From assembly GCA_002347085.1 (NCBI GenBank), contig DDWW01000018.1, positions 9,329-73,328 on the forward strand: a stretch of DNA of 64,000 bases, read 5' to 3'. The notes below the pieces were generated by a model, which did no database searches, was not told where the DNA came from, and was given only the letters and a program-made list of their open reading frames with translations. This stretch comes from Desulfobulbaceae bacterium UBA2276. GTDB taxonomy: Bacteria; Desulfobacterota; Desulfobulbia; Desulfobulbales; Desulfocapsaceae. The position numbers were made by a program, and so were the translations under genes. Below, piece after piece: positions 1 through 8,161 of this stretch (position 1 is its first letter; the number at the start of each line of letters is the position of its first letter).

Positions 1-788
1 GCGCCGGTGTCGGATTTGATCTCCAGCAGGGAGGTTTTGAAGGGCGGCGTTTTGGTTGCATCTGCTTCGCTCACACCATTGAGATTAAGGGTCACTCCGC
101 TGATGGCCCCGCTGATGGTGTTGCTGTTGCTGACGACTTTGATGCCATCAATATAGGCCTCGGCCTGTTGAGCGGCTTGCGTGGTGGTTGTGACCATGGC
201 GGTCGGGGCCAGGGTATTGGTTGTGGTAAAGGTGGTGCTGGAATCGATACCGGTTAAGGCTAGACGATACGGAGTGGCCGAGCCGTCATTGATGATAGCA
301 GCCTTGATGCCGGTGGTGGCCGATTGTTCATTGATCGCCGCGGCCAGACCAAGCAGGGAATTGTTGGTTGAATCAACCGTGATAACCGTGTCCGTTCCAC
401 CCTTGCTCAGGGTGAAGGTACCGGTACCGAGCAAGGCATCGGTTTGGGATGATAAGCCATCACTGATCGTTTTTTGTACCTGGGCTAATTGCGTGACTGC
501 AATATTATAACTGCCGCTGTTCGCATTGGCACTGGTGGCGGTAAACGGGGCGTTGGCAGCTACGGAGACGGTATTCGAGCGAACCTGACTGGTGAGGGTC
601 ATGTCGCTGACCGCTGTTTTCAGGCCGTCGAGGGTGGTCTTAAACTGGGCGTAGGCCTCAAGCTTTGCGGTATTGCTTGTTTTTTTCGCTTCCAGTCGGT
701 CGATGGGCATCCGCTCGATTTCCATCAACTGGGTGATGATCTTGTCGGTGTCTAAGCCGGTGGCAAGTCCACTAAACGTGATTGACAT
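1..788 (-). CDS. fliD: Flagellar hook-associated protein 2 (filament cap), N-terminal part, cut by window edge
   Basis: The reading frame runs from an ATG at 788 to the left edge of the window with no stop, giving about 262 visible residues. The N-terminus (MSITFSGLATGLDTDKIITQ, then LMEIERMPIDRLEAKK) is the typical FliD start, which forms the coiled coil binding the filament tip. FliD caps the growing filament and is exported by the flagellar type III system. A good ribosome site (GGAGGT) lies eight bases before the ATG. It lies downstream of flaG in the same direction, the usual flaG-fliD order, with a gap of about 200 bases that holds palindromic repeats. The C-terminal domain lies outside the window. 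Confidence 0.93.
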   Translation of the reverse strand, partial: MSITFSGLATGLDTDKIITQLMEIERMPIDRLEAKKTSNTAKLEAYAQFKTTLDGLKTAVSDMTLTSQVRSNTVSVAANAPFTATSANANSGSYNIAVTQLAQVQKTISDGLSSQTDALLGTGTFTLSKGGTDTVITVDSTNNSLLGLAAAINEQSATTGIKAAIINDGSATPYRLALTGIDSSTTFTTTNTLAPTAMVTTTTQAAQQAEAYIDGIKVVSNSNTISGAISGVTLNLNGVSEADATKTPPFKTSLLEIKSDTG

Positions 789-833
789 AATTGTTTACCT
801 CCGAGAAAACACACCTTTCCTGTCGGCACTGAG

Positions 834-972
834 AAGTCGGGTTGAAACCCCGACCTACAGGAGGCCATAATCGGCTTTTGAAGCTCCACCTACATCTCCC
901 CAAACCGTGGTTTGCAACGGATTGGCAAGATTTATTGCTTGAATGTCAAATGTAGGTCGGGCTTCAGCCTGA
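834..972. repeat. Two copies of a short palindromic repeat (GTAGGTCGGG family)
   Basis: Between flaG and fliD, 834-861 reads as an inverted repeat with arms GTCGGG and CCCCGAC around TTGAAA, followed by CTACA. The stretch 951-972 is a second, opposite-facing copy starting TGTAGGTCGGG. Two further copies lie at 1423-1446 and 1464-1488. They look like REP-type intergenic elements. No function can be read from the sequence. Confidence 0.6.
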
Positions 973-991
973 GTCTTACCGTGTTACAACC

Positions 992-1342
992 TTACGCTTC
1001 GGTATCGACAATATTCCCGCGCAGATCGTCCAAGGCCTTCTGCAATGCGATCAATTCCTCGGTCGGAATCTGGCGCACTACCTTGTCGGTCTTCTGGTCA
1101 AAGATCTTGACAATCAGGTCGGCGTTGTCGTTCTGCTCAAAGCGTACGCTGTACAAGCCGTCTTCGGTCAGGGCCTTGATCTGGCTGAGCAGCTCTTCGG
1201 CCTGCACGCCCTTTTCGGCAGGGGCGGTCTGCGGCGAATCCGCAACCTTTTCCTTGTTCTTGCGCTGGGTGTCTATCTGTTCGGATGCCTGGGGTCGTTG
1301 TTGAACGGCTCCACCCACACTGGCGGTCATATCTATATTCAT
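992..1342 (-). CDS. flaG: FlaG family flagellar protein
   Basis: This 116-residue protein has a polar, low-complexity N-terminus and a conserved C-terminal part with the FlaG signature: VRFEQNDNADLIVKIFDQ followed by VVRQIPTEELIALQKAL. FlaG proteins are small flagellar proteins whose loss changes filament length in some species; the mechanism is not settled. The ATG at 1342 is preceded by AAGGAGCAGGTA, a good ribosome site. It lies between flagellin 1 and fliD on the same strand, the standard position for this family. A strong hairpin at 1373-1400 separates it from the flagellin gene. Confidence 0.88.
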   Translation of the reverse strand: MNIDMTASVGGAVQQRPQASEQIDTQRKNKEKVADSPQTAPAEKGVQAEELLSQIKALTEDGLYSVRFEQNDNADLIVKIFDQKTDKVVRQIPTEELIALQKALDDLRGNIVDTEA

Positions 1343-1372
1343 TACCTGCTCCTTCCCTTGCTGCCAAGGGAA

Positions 1373-1400
1373 GAGGGGCCGACCGTAAAGTCGGCCCCTC
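1373..1400. terminator. Strong hairpin downstream of flagellin 1
   Basis: A perfect 11-base-pair stem (GAGGGGCCGAC / GTCGGCCCCTC) encloses a six-base loop. It lies about 100 bases after the stop of flagellin 1 and just ahead of the flaG ribosome site. The T-rich run is on the plus-strand side (TTTGTTTT); on the minus strand the tail is only TTCCC, so it may be an attenuator or mRNA-stabilising hairpin rather than a complete terminator for the flagellin message. Confidence 0.6.
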
Positions 1401-1422
1401 TTTGTTTTGTCAGCCTTCAGTC

Positions 1423-1488
1423 ATCGGGTTGCAACCCCGATCTACATCTACCCTGTAGCCTCTTGTAGGTCGGGCTTTAGTCCGATAA
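1423..1488. repeat. Two copies of the GTAGGTCGGG palindromic repeat
   Basis: The stretch 1423-1446 carries ATCGGGTTGCAACCCCGAT plus CTACA, and 1464-1488 carries TGTAGGTCGGGCTTTAGTCC. Both belong to the same family as the copies at 834-972 and lie directly after the flagellin 1 stop codon. Confidence 0.55.
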
Positions 1489-1500
1489 CCCTTGCTCGGA

Positions 1501-3057
1501 TTAACCCAACAGTGATAACGCCAACTGTGGAGCCTGGTTAGCCTGTGCCAGAATGGAGACACCGGCCTGCTGCAGGATGTTGTTCTTGGTCATTGCCGAG
1601 GTTTCCTGGGCAATGTCCGCATCCAGAATCCGGCTGCGGGCAGCAGAGAGATTCTCGGAAACGTTTGACAGGTTAGAGATAGTGGACTCAAAGCGGTTCT
1701 GCACCGCACCAAGCTCACCACGCATACTGTCAACCTGACCAAGCGCACCGTCAATGGACTTGATGGCGTTGGCAGAACCGGTAACTGTGGTAATGTCTAC
1801 ACCGTCAATACTGCTCAGGGTACTGATATTAGCAGAACCTGCAACGCCAGCAAAAAGAGAACCGGCTGAATCTGCGGCGTTACTGCTGATATTAAATGAG
1901 CCAGAGGCGGAGAAGGAGACTTCGCCGCCGACAACGGTGGAGTCGGTGTTGGTTCCAATTGCAACTAATTCTGCAGCCGCATCAGCACCGGCAACGTCTG
2001 TCAGCGTAACGGGAGCTCCTTCATTGCCATCAACAGTCATGGTTGCAGTAGTACCAGCTGCCCCTGCGCCACTGTGGACAAAATTACCAATCGCAATATC
2101 ATACCCTGCTGATTGGGTTAAGGTTATGCTTGCAGTGGTATCACCAATGGTGGCAGTGATGCCGGTGCTTCCGCTCTGGTCATTAATGGCCTGGACCATG
2201 GCTGAAAGATCGCCTGTAGTTACGGAGGCACTGATACTTGTTGCAGTAGTGCCACTTCCTTTCAATTCAAAAGTCACTGTTCCGTTTGCACTGAGCCCTG
2301 CCAGAGTAGCAGTAGTTTTTGCCTCGGCTGTCACGCCGGTGTCGGCAGACTTGGCGTTGACCAAAGTAGCAATGTCTTTGGCGCTGTTGTCTGCTACGAC
2401 AGTAGCAGTACTGGAGCCTGCAGGTCCGACGATGGTCAGAATTTGGTTGCCAACATTATTGCCATTAGTCGTAGTAGCGATAGCCGGGGCAGAAGCTACT
2501 TCAATGCCTTGGGCAGCAACAGCATTATTTGAGGTTAAGGAGTAGTTTCCAAGATCTGCAGCCTGTGCAGAGTCAATGCCAAAAGAAATGGTTTGATTAG
2601 CATTGGCACCCACCTGGAACTGAGCGGAAGTCATGCTGCCATCCAACAGGCTTTTGCCGTTGAATGTTGTGGTGTCAGCAATACGGGTCATCTCTTGCTT
2701 GAGCTGGTTGACTTCAGCTTGCAGGGAAGTACGATCCGAGGAGCTGTTGGTGTCGTTGGCTGACTGAACGGCCAGCTCACGCATACGTTGAAGAATATTG
2801 GTTGTTTCCTGAAGCGCACCCTCAGCCGTCTGGGCCAGAGAGATACCGTCATTGGCATTACGAGCTGCCTGATTCAGACCGCGGATCTGCGAGGTCATGC
2901 GATCTGAAATTGCCAGTCCGGCCGCATCGTCCTTGGCGGAGTTGATACGAAGACCAGATGACAAACGCTGCATGGATTTTGCCAGCGCTGTTTGAGACGA
3001 GCCCAAGTTACGTTGAGCATTGAGAGACATTACGTTTGTGTTAATTGATAATCCCAT
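1501..3057 (-). CDS. fliC: Flagellin 1
   Basis: This 518-residue protein is a full-length flagellin, the subunit of the flagellar filament. The N-terminal D0/D1 region is classical ([14 protein letters not shown], then [20 protein letters not shown] and the motif [20 protein letters not shown]). The C-terminal D1/D0 region ends with [20 protein letters not shown] and [11 protein letters not shown]. Residues about 175-420 form a Thr/Ser/Ala-rich variable domain that differs strongly from flagellin 2. The ATG at 3057 has a consensus ribosome site (GGAGGA) six bases before it. A sigma-28 promoter lies at 3276-3303, giving an unusually long leader of roughly 210 bases with several GGA motifs that could bind CsrA. 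Confidence 0.96.
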   Translation of the reverse strand: MGLSINTNVMSLNAQRNLGSSQTALAKSMQRLSSGLRINSAKDDAAGLAISDRMTSQIRGLNQAARNANDGISLAQTAEGALQETTNILQRMRELAVQSANDTNSSSDRTSLQAEVNQLKQEMTRIADTTTFNGKSLLDGSMTSAQFQVGANANQTISFGIDSAQAADLGNYSLTSNNAVAAQGIEVASAPAIATTTNGNNVGNQILTIVGPAGSSTATVVADNSAKDIATLVNAKSADTGVTAEAKTTATLAGLSANGTVTFELKGSGTTATSISASVTTGDLSAMVQAINDQSGSTGITATIGDTTASITLTQSAGYDIAIGNFVHSGAGAAGTTATMTVDGNEGAPVTLTDVAGADAAAELVAIGTNTDSTVVGGEVSFSASGSFNISSNAADSAGSLFAGVAGSANISTLSSIDGVDITTVTGSANAIKSIDGALGQVDSMRGELGAVQNRFESTISNLSNVSENLSAARSRILDADIAQETSAMTKNNILQQAGVSILAQANQAPQLALSLLG

Positions 3058-3275
3058 GATATTCCTCCATGAATATGTAAGAAGGGGGTACTGCTGGGCG
3101 TCCTTGCCCGGGTGAAACGTTTAGGTACTGCGTTACTGCTGGTTGAGCTGGTATGTTTTTTGTCGGGTGCACCTCCTTGGTTGGTGGTTTTTTGTTTCTT
3201 TCAATTTGTATCGGTCACTTGTTTTCAAGACTTTAGGGGGAAATGTAAAAAAGATTTATTTCTCCCTTAAATTAT

Positions 3276-3303
3276 CTATCGGTGGTTGGTTGAAAGAAGT
3301 TTA
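3276..3303 (-). promoter_or_regulatory. Sigma-28 promoter of flagellin 1
   Basis: Read on the minus strand, the -35 element CTAAA (TAAA at 3303-3300) is followed after exactly 16 bases by ACCGATAG (3283-3276). This is close to the FliA consensus TAAA-N15-GCCGATAA. The same 16-base spacing occurs in three other late flagellar promoters in this window. Confidence 0.75.
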
Positions 3304-3357
3304 GGGGGGGAACGAAAATATTGTCGGTCGGGTTTCAAGCCGTCGCTGGGTTCATCT

Positions 3358-3547
3358 GGTTCCCATGCGCTGCATGGGAACCCATCCTGGATGCGGTGTG
3401 TCCCGTGGCATATTGTAGATAGCTCACCCGCTACCGGGCAGTTTTACGTTACCACCGTCAGGTCCCAATTTTTTTGATAGCCCCAGCTGTAGATGGAAAA
3501 CGGGATGCGGCGCATCCACACTGCGTTCCCATGTGGCGCATGGGAAC
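3358..3547. repeat. Two GTTCCCAT...ATGGGAAC palindromic repeats in the flagellin intergenic region
   Basis: The stretch 3058-3613 between the two flagellin genes holds the flagellin 1 promoter and leader, these repeats and the flagellin 2 terminator, with no gene. The repeats are short inverted repeats with arms GTTCCCAT and ATGGGAAC at 3358-3383 and 3525-3547. They resemble REP elements common in many proteobacterial genomes. A partial copy lies near 23262-23280. Confidence 0.6.
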
Positions 3548-3557
3548 GAGGAAGCAA

Positions 3558-3590
3558 GAAAGGCCGGTTGAATGAATCAACCGGCCTTTC
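3558..3590 (-). terminator. Terminator of flagellin 2
   Basis: A perfect 14-base-pair stem (GAAAGGCCGGTTGA / TCAACCGGCCTTTC) with a five-base loop lies 24 bases after the flagellin 2 stop codon. The T-rich part is within the stem end, so termination could work in either direction. Confidence 0.7.
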
Positions 3591-3613
3591 TGTCCTGCTC
3601 TATCTTTCAGGTA

Positions 3614-5137
3614 TTATCCCTGCAATAACTGCAATGCCAGTTGCGGCGTCTGGTTGGCCTGGGACAGGATGGCAACACCTGCCTGTTGCAGGATGTTGTT
3701 TTTGGTCATGGACGAGGTCTCCTGGGCGATGTCGGCATCGAGAATCCGGCTGCGGGCTGCGGACAGGTTCTCGGAGACGTTTTGCAGATTGGCAATGGTG
3801 GATTCAAAGCGGTTTTGCAGGGCGCCGAGGTCGCCGCGCATCCTGTCAATCTGGCCAACCGCTCCGTCAATGGCCCGGATGGCATCGGATGCGCCGGCAA
3901 TAGTACTGATATCCACATCGTCGATGGAGTAAAGGGTGCTGCCGTTGGCGGCGCCGGCAACGGTGTTGTCAAAAAGAGAACCGCCGGTGTCGATGGCGGT
4001 ACTGCTTACCGTGTACGAACCATTGGCGTAAAAGGAAACCTTTCCACCAACGACAGTGGAGTTATTTCCCGCAGTTGTTAAAGAAATTGCGGTGGGAGTG
4101 GCATCTTCATTGCCTTCGACAATCATGAGGTCGGCGGGAACACTGTGCGTATAAGCACTGATCTGGATGTCGTATCCGTCTGCCTGGGTCAAGGTGATCT
4201 TGGTCTTGTCGCCGCTCAGGGTGGCGATGATGCCGGTATTGCCGGCCTGATCATTGATGGCATTGGACAAGGAGGTGAGGTCGCCAACCTCCACCAGAGA
4301 GCTGACCGGAATTTCCTCGCCTGTACCTGTATTGGTTCCAGCCAGTTTGAATGAAACTATTCCGGCGCTGTCAATGCCGGAGATTGTAGCTATCGTCCTG
4401 GCCTCGGCACTTACCCCGGTGTCTGTGGATTTTACATTGATTGCATCGGCAATTGTTTTGGCACTATCGTTGATAAGAACGCCAACGGTAGATACTGCGG
4501 AACTTTCAGGGCCAAAGATACTCAGGGTCTGGGCGCCAACATTATTGCCTAAAACATTGGTCGCAGCCGCTGTTGTTGCCGCTTCAATACTGAAAGCTGT
4601 AGCATTCGTTGATTCCAAGGTGTGGTTGCCAAGCTGTGCAGCCTCAGCTGACGGAATCGAGAAAGAAATGGTCTCGTTGGCATTGGCACCCACCTGAAAC
4701 TGGGCATTATTCAGGGTGCCATCAAGAACGTTTCGACCGTTGAATGAGGTGCTGCTGGCAATGCGGGTCATCTCCTGCTGGAGCTGATTGACCTCGGCCT
4801 GCAGGGAGGCGCGATCGGAGGCGCTGTTGGTGTCGTTGGCAGATTGGATGGCCAGCTCGCGCATACGCTGGAGGATATTGGTGGTCTCCTGGAGCGCGCC
4901 CTCAGCCGTCTGGGCCAGAGAAATACCGTCATTGGAGTTACGGGCGGCCTGATTGAGTCCCCTTATCTGGGAGGTCATCCGGTCGGAAATGGCAAGACCG
5001 GCGGCATCGTCTTTGGCCGAGTTGATTCTCAGGCCGGAAGAGAGCCGCTGCATGGAGCGGGCCAGGTCTGTTTGTGATTTACCAAGATTGCGTTGAGCGT
5101 TTAATGATGGAACGTTTGTATTGATTGTGAGTGCCAT
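3614..5137 (-). CDS. fliC: Flagellin 2
   Basis: This 507-residue flagellin is a paralogue of flagellin 1. The first 170 and last 90 residues are nearly identical between the two ([20 protein letters not shown] at the N-terminus; [20 protein letters not shown] at the C-terminus). The middle domain (about 175-410) has diverged in sequence and length. The ATG at 5137 has a strong AAGGAGGA ribosome site. It has its own sigma-28 promoter (5255-5282) and its own terminator (3558-3590), so it is a single-gene unit that can be expressed independently of flagellin 1. Confidence 0.96.
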   Translation of the reverse strand: MALTINTNVPSLNAQRNLGKSQTDLARSMQRLSSGLRINSAKDDAAGLAISDRMTSQIRGLNQAARNSNDGISLAQTAEGALQETTNILQRMRELAIQSANDTNSASDRASLQAEVNQLQQEMTRIASSTSFNGRNVLDGTLNNAQFQVGANANETISFSIPSAEAAQLGNHTLESTNATAFSIEAATTAAATNVLGNNVGAQTLSIFGPESSAVSTVGVLINDSAKTIADAINVKSTDTGVSAEARTIATISGIDSAGIVSFKLAGTNTGTGEEIPVSSLVEVGDLTSLSNAINDQAGNTGIIATLSGDKTKITLTQADGYDIQISAYTHSVPADLMIVEGNEDATPTAISLTTAGNNSTVVGGKVSFYANGSYTVSSTAIDTGGSLFDNTVAGAANGSTLYSIDDVDISTIAGASDAIRAIDGAVGQIDRMRGDLGALQNRFESTIANLQNVSENLSAARSRILDADIAQETSSMTKNNILQQAGVAILSQANQTPQLALQLLQG

Positions 5138-5254
5138 GGTCGATCCTCCTTGAAAGGGTAGCTTGGCGTCGTAATCTTTACAAACGTAATGTCGGTTGTG
5201 CGTGTCGGTTTCTCAGGCCGTTGTTCTTTACTTCGTACCTCGCAGGTAACTCAC

Positions 5255-5282
5255 TTTTCGTCAGCGAGGTGAAAAAAGTTTA
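5255..5282 (-). promoter_or_regulatory. Sigma-28 promoter of flagellin 2
   Basis: On the minus strand CTAAA (TAAA at 5282-5279) is followed after exactly 16 bases by GACGAAAA (5262-5255), which matches six of eight positions of GCCGATAA. The first composite hairpin repeat begins directly at the -35 box. Confidence 0.65.
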
Positions 5283-5512
5283 GGGGCAGTTATGAAATAA
5301 GCAACGCTTTTTTGCTTATTTCGTTACTGCCCCTTATGCCGAATACATGCAACAGGCAATCAGTACCGTCTGTTGCATGTATTCGGCTGCTGGTAGCCAA
5401 CCACAACCGACCACTATGAAATAAGCAACGCTTTTGTGCTTATTTCGTTACTGCCCCTTATGCCGCACTTAAAAACAGCCAGTCAGTACCGGCTGTTTTT
5501 AAGTGCGGCTGG
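5279..5512 (+). repeat. Composite hairpin repeat, two tandem units upstream of flagellin 2
   Basis: The 5138-5628 gap has no gene; it holds the flagellin 2 promoter and leader and this repeat. Unit 1 consists of hairpin A (arms 5283-5304 and 5312-5333: GGGGCAGT outer, GAAATAAGCAA inner), the linker TTATG, and hairpin B (arms 5339-5354 and 5371-5386) with a 16-base loop containing CAATCAGTACCG. Unit 2 repeats this pattern: hairpin A at about 5413-5458 and hairpin B with perfect 18-base arms 5463-5480 and 5491-5508 and loop AGTCAGTACC. The B stems of the two units differ completely in sequence, yet each is self-complementary. Confidence 0.8.
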
Positions 5513-5628
5513 AACAAGCAAGGATGAAGGTCATAAAATAAGCGGCGCCTGGCAGCGAGGGCAGAAAGAACACGTGGTGTATTGTGTGGAAACGGAGAAG
5601 AAAAGAGGCGGAGACGAGTGACGCGGCA

Positions 5629-5892
5629 CTATTTGTAGTGTGACCACATTCTTAATACTTTAACGACACGATGCTTGTTTATGACTTGATAGACAAGGTG
5701 ATGTTGAATGTTGATCCGCCGTGAGGAAGCACCTGAGAGATCACCCGTCAATTTTTCATACGGAGGCGGATTTTGAAATGGATTTGTATGCAGAACCATT
5801 AAGAGGGCCTGTGCTTTTTCTTTCAAACCTGCTGCGGAGAGTTTGTGGGCATCTTTCTGGGCGTGTTTGGTGTACAGGAGTGCCCAGCTCAC
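5629..5892 (-). CDS. yoeB: YoeB/Txe-type toxin (RelE superfamily mRNA endonuclease)
   Basis: This 87-residue protein matches the YoeB/Txe family, ribosome-dependent mRNA interferases. It has the family features YEKLTGDL (Glu46), the central SRRIN and HLVYQV, and the C-terminal MWSHYK with the catalytic His-Tyr pair. One oddity is QHHLVY, where the family usually has Arg at the second His (HRLVY); this Arg is a catalytic residue in E. coli YoeB as I recall, so activity may be altered. The start is GTG at 5892, overlapping the antitoxin stop by four bases (GTGA), which indicates coupled translation. The pair sits inside the flagellar cluster between flagellin 2 and fliW. Confidence 0.9.
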   Translation of the reverse strand: MSWALLYTKHAQKDAHKLSAAGLKEKAQALLMVLHTNPFQNPPPYEKLTGDLSGASSRRINIQHHLVYQVINKHRVVKVLRMWSHYK

Positions 5893-6131
5893 CAGGACAG
5901 CTCCTTGCTACATTCGCCAATTGGGGTCTGCAAACCTTCCAAAATAGACTCGCGCATACCTGGGATGGACAGCAAATACATGGTTTCTTGAATTGATGCC
6001 CAATCTTCAGCCGAGACCAGCACCGCGTTATTTCGTTTGCCGGTGATAATTACCGGCTCATGGTTTGTGGCCGTTTCATCAATAATCCGGTACAGGTTGG
6101 AGCGTGCTTGGCTTGCTGTGAGTGTGTGCAT
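5889..6131 (-). CDS. yefM: YefM/Phd-type antitoxin
   Basis: This 80-residue protein is the antitoxin partner of the downstream YoeB-like toxin. The N-terminal half (MHTLTASQARSNLYRIIDE, then EPVIITGKRNNAVLVSAEDW) is the dimeric DNA-binding Phd/YefM fold. The C-terminal tail (GECSKELSW) is expected to bind the toxin. I chose the ATG at 6131 because AAGGAGG lies seven bases before it and the family motif begins there; a longer frame to 6185 adds an unrelated N-terminus. The pair probably represses its own promoter, as other YefM-YoeB systems do. Confidence 0.9.
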   Translation of the reverse strand: MHTLTASQARSNLYRIIDETATNHEPVIITGKRNNAVLVSAEDWASIQETMYLLSIPGMRESILEGLQTPIGECSKELSW

Positions 6132-6243
6132 GGTATCCTCCTTGTTGCATGTGGGTATCGTGCGATAATGCGTACGTTTTATCAATCAAGCAGTGCGAAG
6201 TCGCAAGCAGGAAGGAAACGACAAAAATGAAACCAGATGCCAT

Positions 6244-6279
6244 AAAAAAAGCCCGATTCTTTTGCAGAAAGAATCGGGC
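6244..6279 (-). terminator. Rho-independent terminator after fliW
   Basis: On the minus strand a 12-base-pair stem (6279-6268 with 6262-6251, arms GCCCGATTCTTT and AAAGAATCGGGC) with a five-base loop is followed directly by seven T. It ends the flgK-flgL-csrA-fliW unit and separates it from the toxin-antitoxin pair. Confidence 0.9.
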
Positions 6280-6303
6280 CGGTACGATAAGCAAAGAAGG
6301 GGG

Positions 6304-6723
6304 TCAGGCCGGCAGCGGGGTTCGCGATTGGTACTCGGTATTTTCGAGGATAATCTGAATGGCCCGGTTAGTTTTGGGGGCAAAGAGAATGGGGGCCGCC
6401 AGATTCAGGGTGATCTTCTGGTCGGGCGGCACGGTGACCACGCTCAGGATGAAGCATTCTTCTTCCGGGCTTATCTGTAATGAGTTTCGCTCCGCCGAGT
6501 CAGGGATGGCCTGATAATCGACAAAGAAATTGGTCGGGTCGGTAAGGACAAAGGCGATGTCTGGATCATCGACGCTCTGGATCCAGAACAGCGGGCCTTC
6601 TTTCCGGTTGGGCATGACGATAAATGAGCGCAGGGTGGGAAAACCGATCAGGCCGGCGGGAAAGATGAGCAGGTTGTCGGGGTCATATTCAACTTCGCCA
6701 AAGCGTGTCTCTATTTTTTTCAT
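6304..6723 (-). CDS. fliW: Flagellar assembly factor FliW
   Basis: This 139-residue protein is FliW, which binds free flagellin and, when flagellin is exported, instead binds and inhibits CsrA. The sequence shows the family pattern: ETRFGEVEYD, LLIFPAGLIGFPTLRSF, LFWIQSVDDPDIAFVLTDP and the C-terminal LNLAAPILFAPKTNRAIQII. Its ATG overlaps the csrA stop codon by four bases (ATGA), so the two are translationally coupled. It is the last gene of its unit and is followed by a strong terminator. Together with CsrA and the flagellins it forms the partner-switching circuit that couples filament export to flagellin translation. Confidence 0.95.
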   Translation of the reverse strand: MKKIETRFGEVEYDPDNLLIFPAGLIGFPTLRSFIVMPNRKEGPLFWIQSVDDPDIAFVLTDPTNFFVDYQAIPDSAERNSLQISPEEECFILSVVTVPPDQKITLNLAAPILFAPKTNRAIQIILENTEYQSRTPLPA

Positions 6724-6962
6724 TTTTTCTTTATTCCCGTTGAAAGGTTATCACTGAGGGCATCGAGATCGGTCATGTTCCACTGGACTGCGGCCTTGTT
6801 TTCCATGGTGATCCGGTCATAGATCTCCTGCCGGTAGATTTTTTTGTCGTGCGGGGCCTCAATGCCAATACGCACACCGCCCCCTTTCAACTCTACGACC
6901 TTGATTATTATATCGTCGCCGATGACAAATCCTTCCCCGGCTTTTCTGGTAAGCACCAGCAT
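6720..6962 (-). CDS. csrA: Carbon storage regulator CsrA, flagellin translation repressor
   Basis: This is an 80-residue CsrA with the canonical start MLVLTRKAGEGFVIGDDIII and VRIGIEAPHDKKIYRQEIYD. CsrA dimers bind GGA motifs in mRNA leaders and block ribosome binding. The ATG at 6962 is preceded by ACGGAG; an in-frame longer version to 7061 adds residues with no family match. The C-terminal tail (about 20 residues beyond the core) is longer than in E. coli, as is usual in species that also carry FliW, which contacts this tail. Its likely targets here are the flagellin leaders. Confidence 0.95.
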   Translation of the reverse strand: MLVLTRKAGEGFVIGDDIIIKVVELKGGGVRIGIEAPHDKKIYRQEIYDRITMENKAAVQWNMTDLDALSDNLSTGIKKK

Positions 6963-7110
6963 GGTTAAGCTCCGTAAATATGAATGAAGACCAGAGTATG
7001 GTCTGAGGTTTCGGCGCAAGCGTTGAGGGTCATCCGACAGGCAAAAAAACTCATTTTTCAAGGCACCCTTCAGTCGAAGAATACTTTCTGACCTGAATTT
7101 ATGCTATCTG

Positions 7111-8142
7111 TTAGAAATAATCAAGGATAGAGATTTTAGAAACCTTAGAGGTGATGGACAGTGCTGCCTGGAAGGCAGTCTCCTGCTTGGTGATTTCGGC
7201 GAAGGTCTCGATGGCGTCGGCATCCTGGTAGCGGGAGAGGATCTGGTTGAGGTCGATACGCACATCCTCCTGGTGCAGCATCGCCGTTTCTGCACGGCTG
7301 GCGCGGTTGCCAAGCTGGCTGCGGAGGCGGCGGCTCTGGTCGGCGGCAGTGTCGATGTTGTCCATCTGTACCTGCAGGCCACCTCCCGCACCCAAAGGGT
7401 CGTCGACATTGCCGGCGCGCAGGGCCTCTTCTAAGCGGGTGAGCACGCTGAAGATGTCAACCCGTCCTGCGTCCGAGGCATAGACTGCCGGCGGGGTGGG
7501 ACCACCGGCCTGCATGGTTGCGTTGTTGATTCCCAGGAATAGATCGTTGCCGGTCAGGGTCGTTTGCAGGTATTCGCCTGGGGTGATTTCGAGTTCGGTA
7601 GGATTGGCATCGCCCTGGTAGATATAAGGCCAGGTGGTCGAATCGGCCTGGTTGTAAGGCGGGGGTACCGGCACCAGAGGGTCGGGGTTGTAATTGGGGT
7701 TGGGGACAAAGGGCTTGATGTCTTCCTGGTAGCCACCAAAGATGTACTTGCCATCCACCGTGCCGTTGGCGGCATCGAGAAGCTCCTGCCGCATTTGATT
7801 GACTTCATCGGCAAAAACGGTCATGTCGGCTGGGCTCATGGCGCCGTTAATGGAGTTGATGGTGATCTCCTTGACCCGTTGCAAGATGTTTTCCACATGC
7901 TCAAGATGTCCATCTGTGGCCTCCATCTTGTCAAGTGAGACCCCCATGGTTTCGAGGTAACGATCGGTGCTTCTGATCTGGGTGCGAGTGGTCAGTACGG
8001 GCCGTATGGCGGCTGGATCATCGGAGGGTTTGCTCAGCTTGATGCCGGTAGCACCCTGGGAACGGAGATCTTCAAGCCTGCTGGTGATTCGGCCAAGATT
8101 GGTTTGGAGCATACGGTAGGTGGTGCCATCGGTTACTTTCAT
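7111..8142 (-). CDS. flgL: Flagellar hook-filament junction protein FlgL (HAP3)
   Basis: This 343-residue protein is FlgL, the second of the two junction proteins between hook and filament. It has a flagellin-like N-terminus (MKVTDGTTYRMLQTNLGRIT, then LSKPSDDPAA) and a flagellin-like C-terminus with YQDADAIETFAEITKQETAF. The ATG at 8142 has AGGTGA as ribosome site and follows flgK after 19 bases, so the two are cotranscribed. A proline-rich insert (PNPNYNPDPLVPVPPPYN) sits in the middle variable domain. Confidence 0.93.
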   Translation of the reverse strand: MKVTDGTTYRMLQTNLGRITSRLEDLRSQGATGIKLSKPSDDPAAIRPVLTTRTQIRSTDRYLETMGVSLDKMEATDGHLEHVENILQRVKEITINSINGAMSPADMTVFADEVNQMRQELLDAANGTVDGKYIFGGYQEDIKPFVPNPNYNPDPLVPVPPPYNQADSTTWPYIYQGDANPTELEITPGEYLQTTLTGNDLFLGINNATMQAGGPTPPAVYASDAGRVDIFSVLTRLEEALRAGNVDDPLGAGGGLQVQMDNIDTAADQSRRLRSQLGNRASRAETAMLHQEDVRIDLNQILSRYQDADAIETFAEITKQETAFQAALSITSKVSKISILDYF

Positions 8143-8161
8143 TGTTGTTCACCTGTCTTGA

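Noticed and set aside
1754..2545. 263-codon frame opposite flagellin 1
   Set aside because: It mirrors the Thr/Ala-rich variable domain of flagellin and has no start signal or family match.
3100..3116. Second sigma-28 promoter (CCTAAAC) in the flagellin 1 leader
   Set aside because: The -10 region 16 bases downstream (GGACGCCC) does not match CCGATA.
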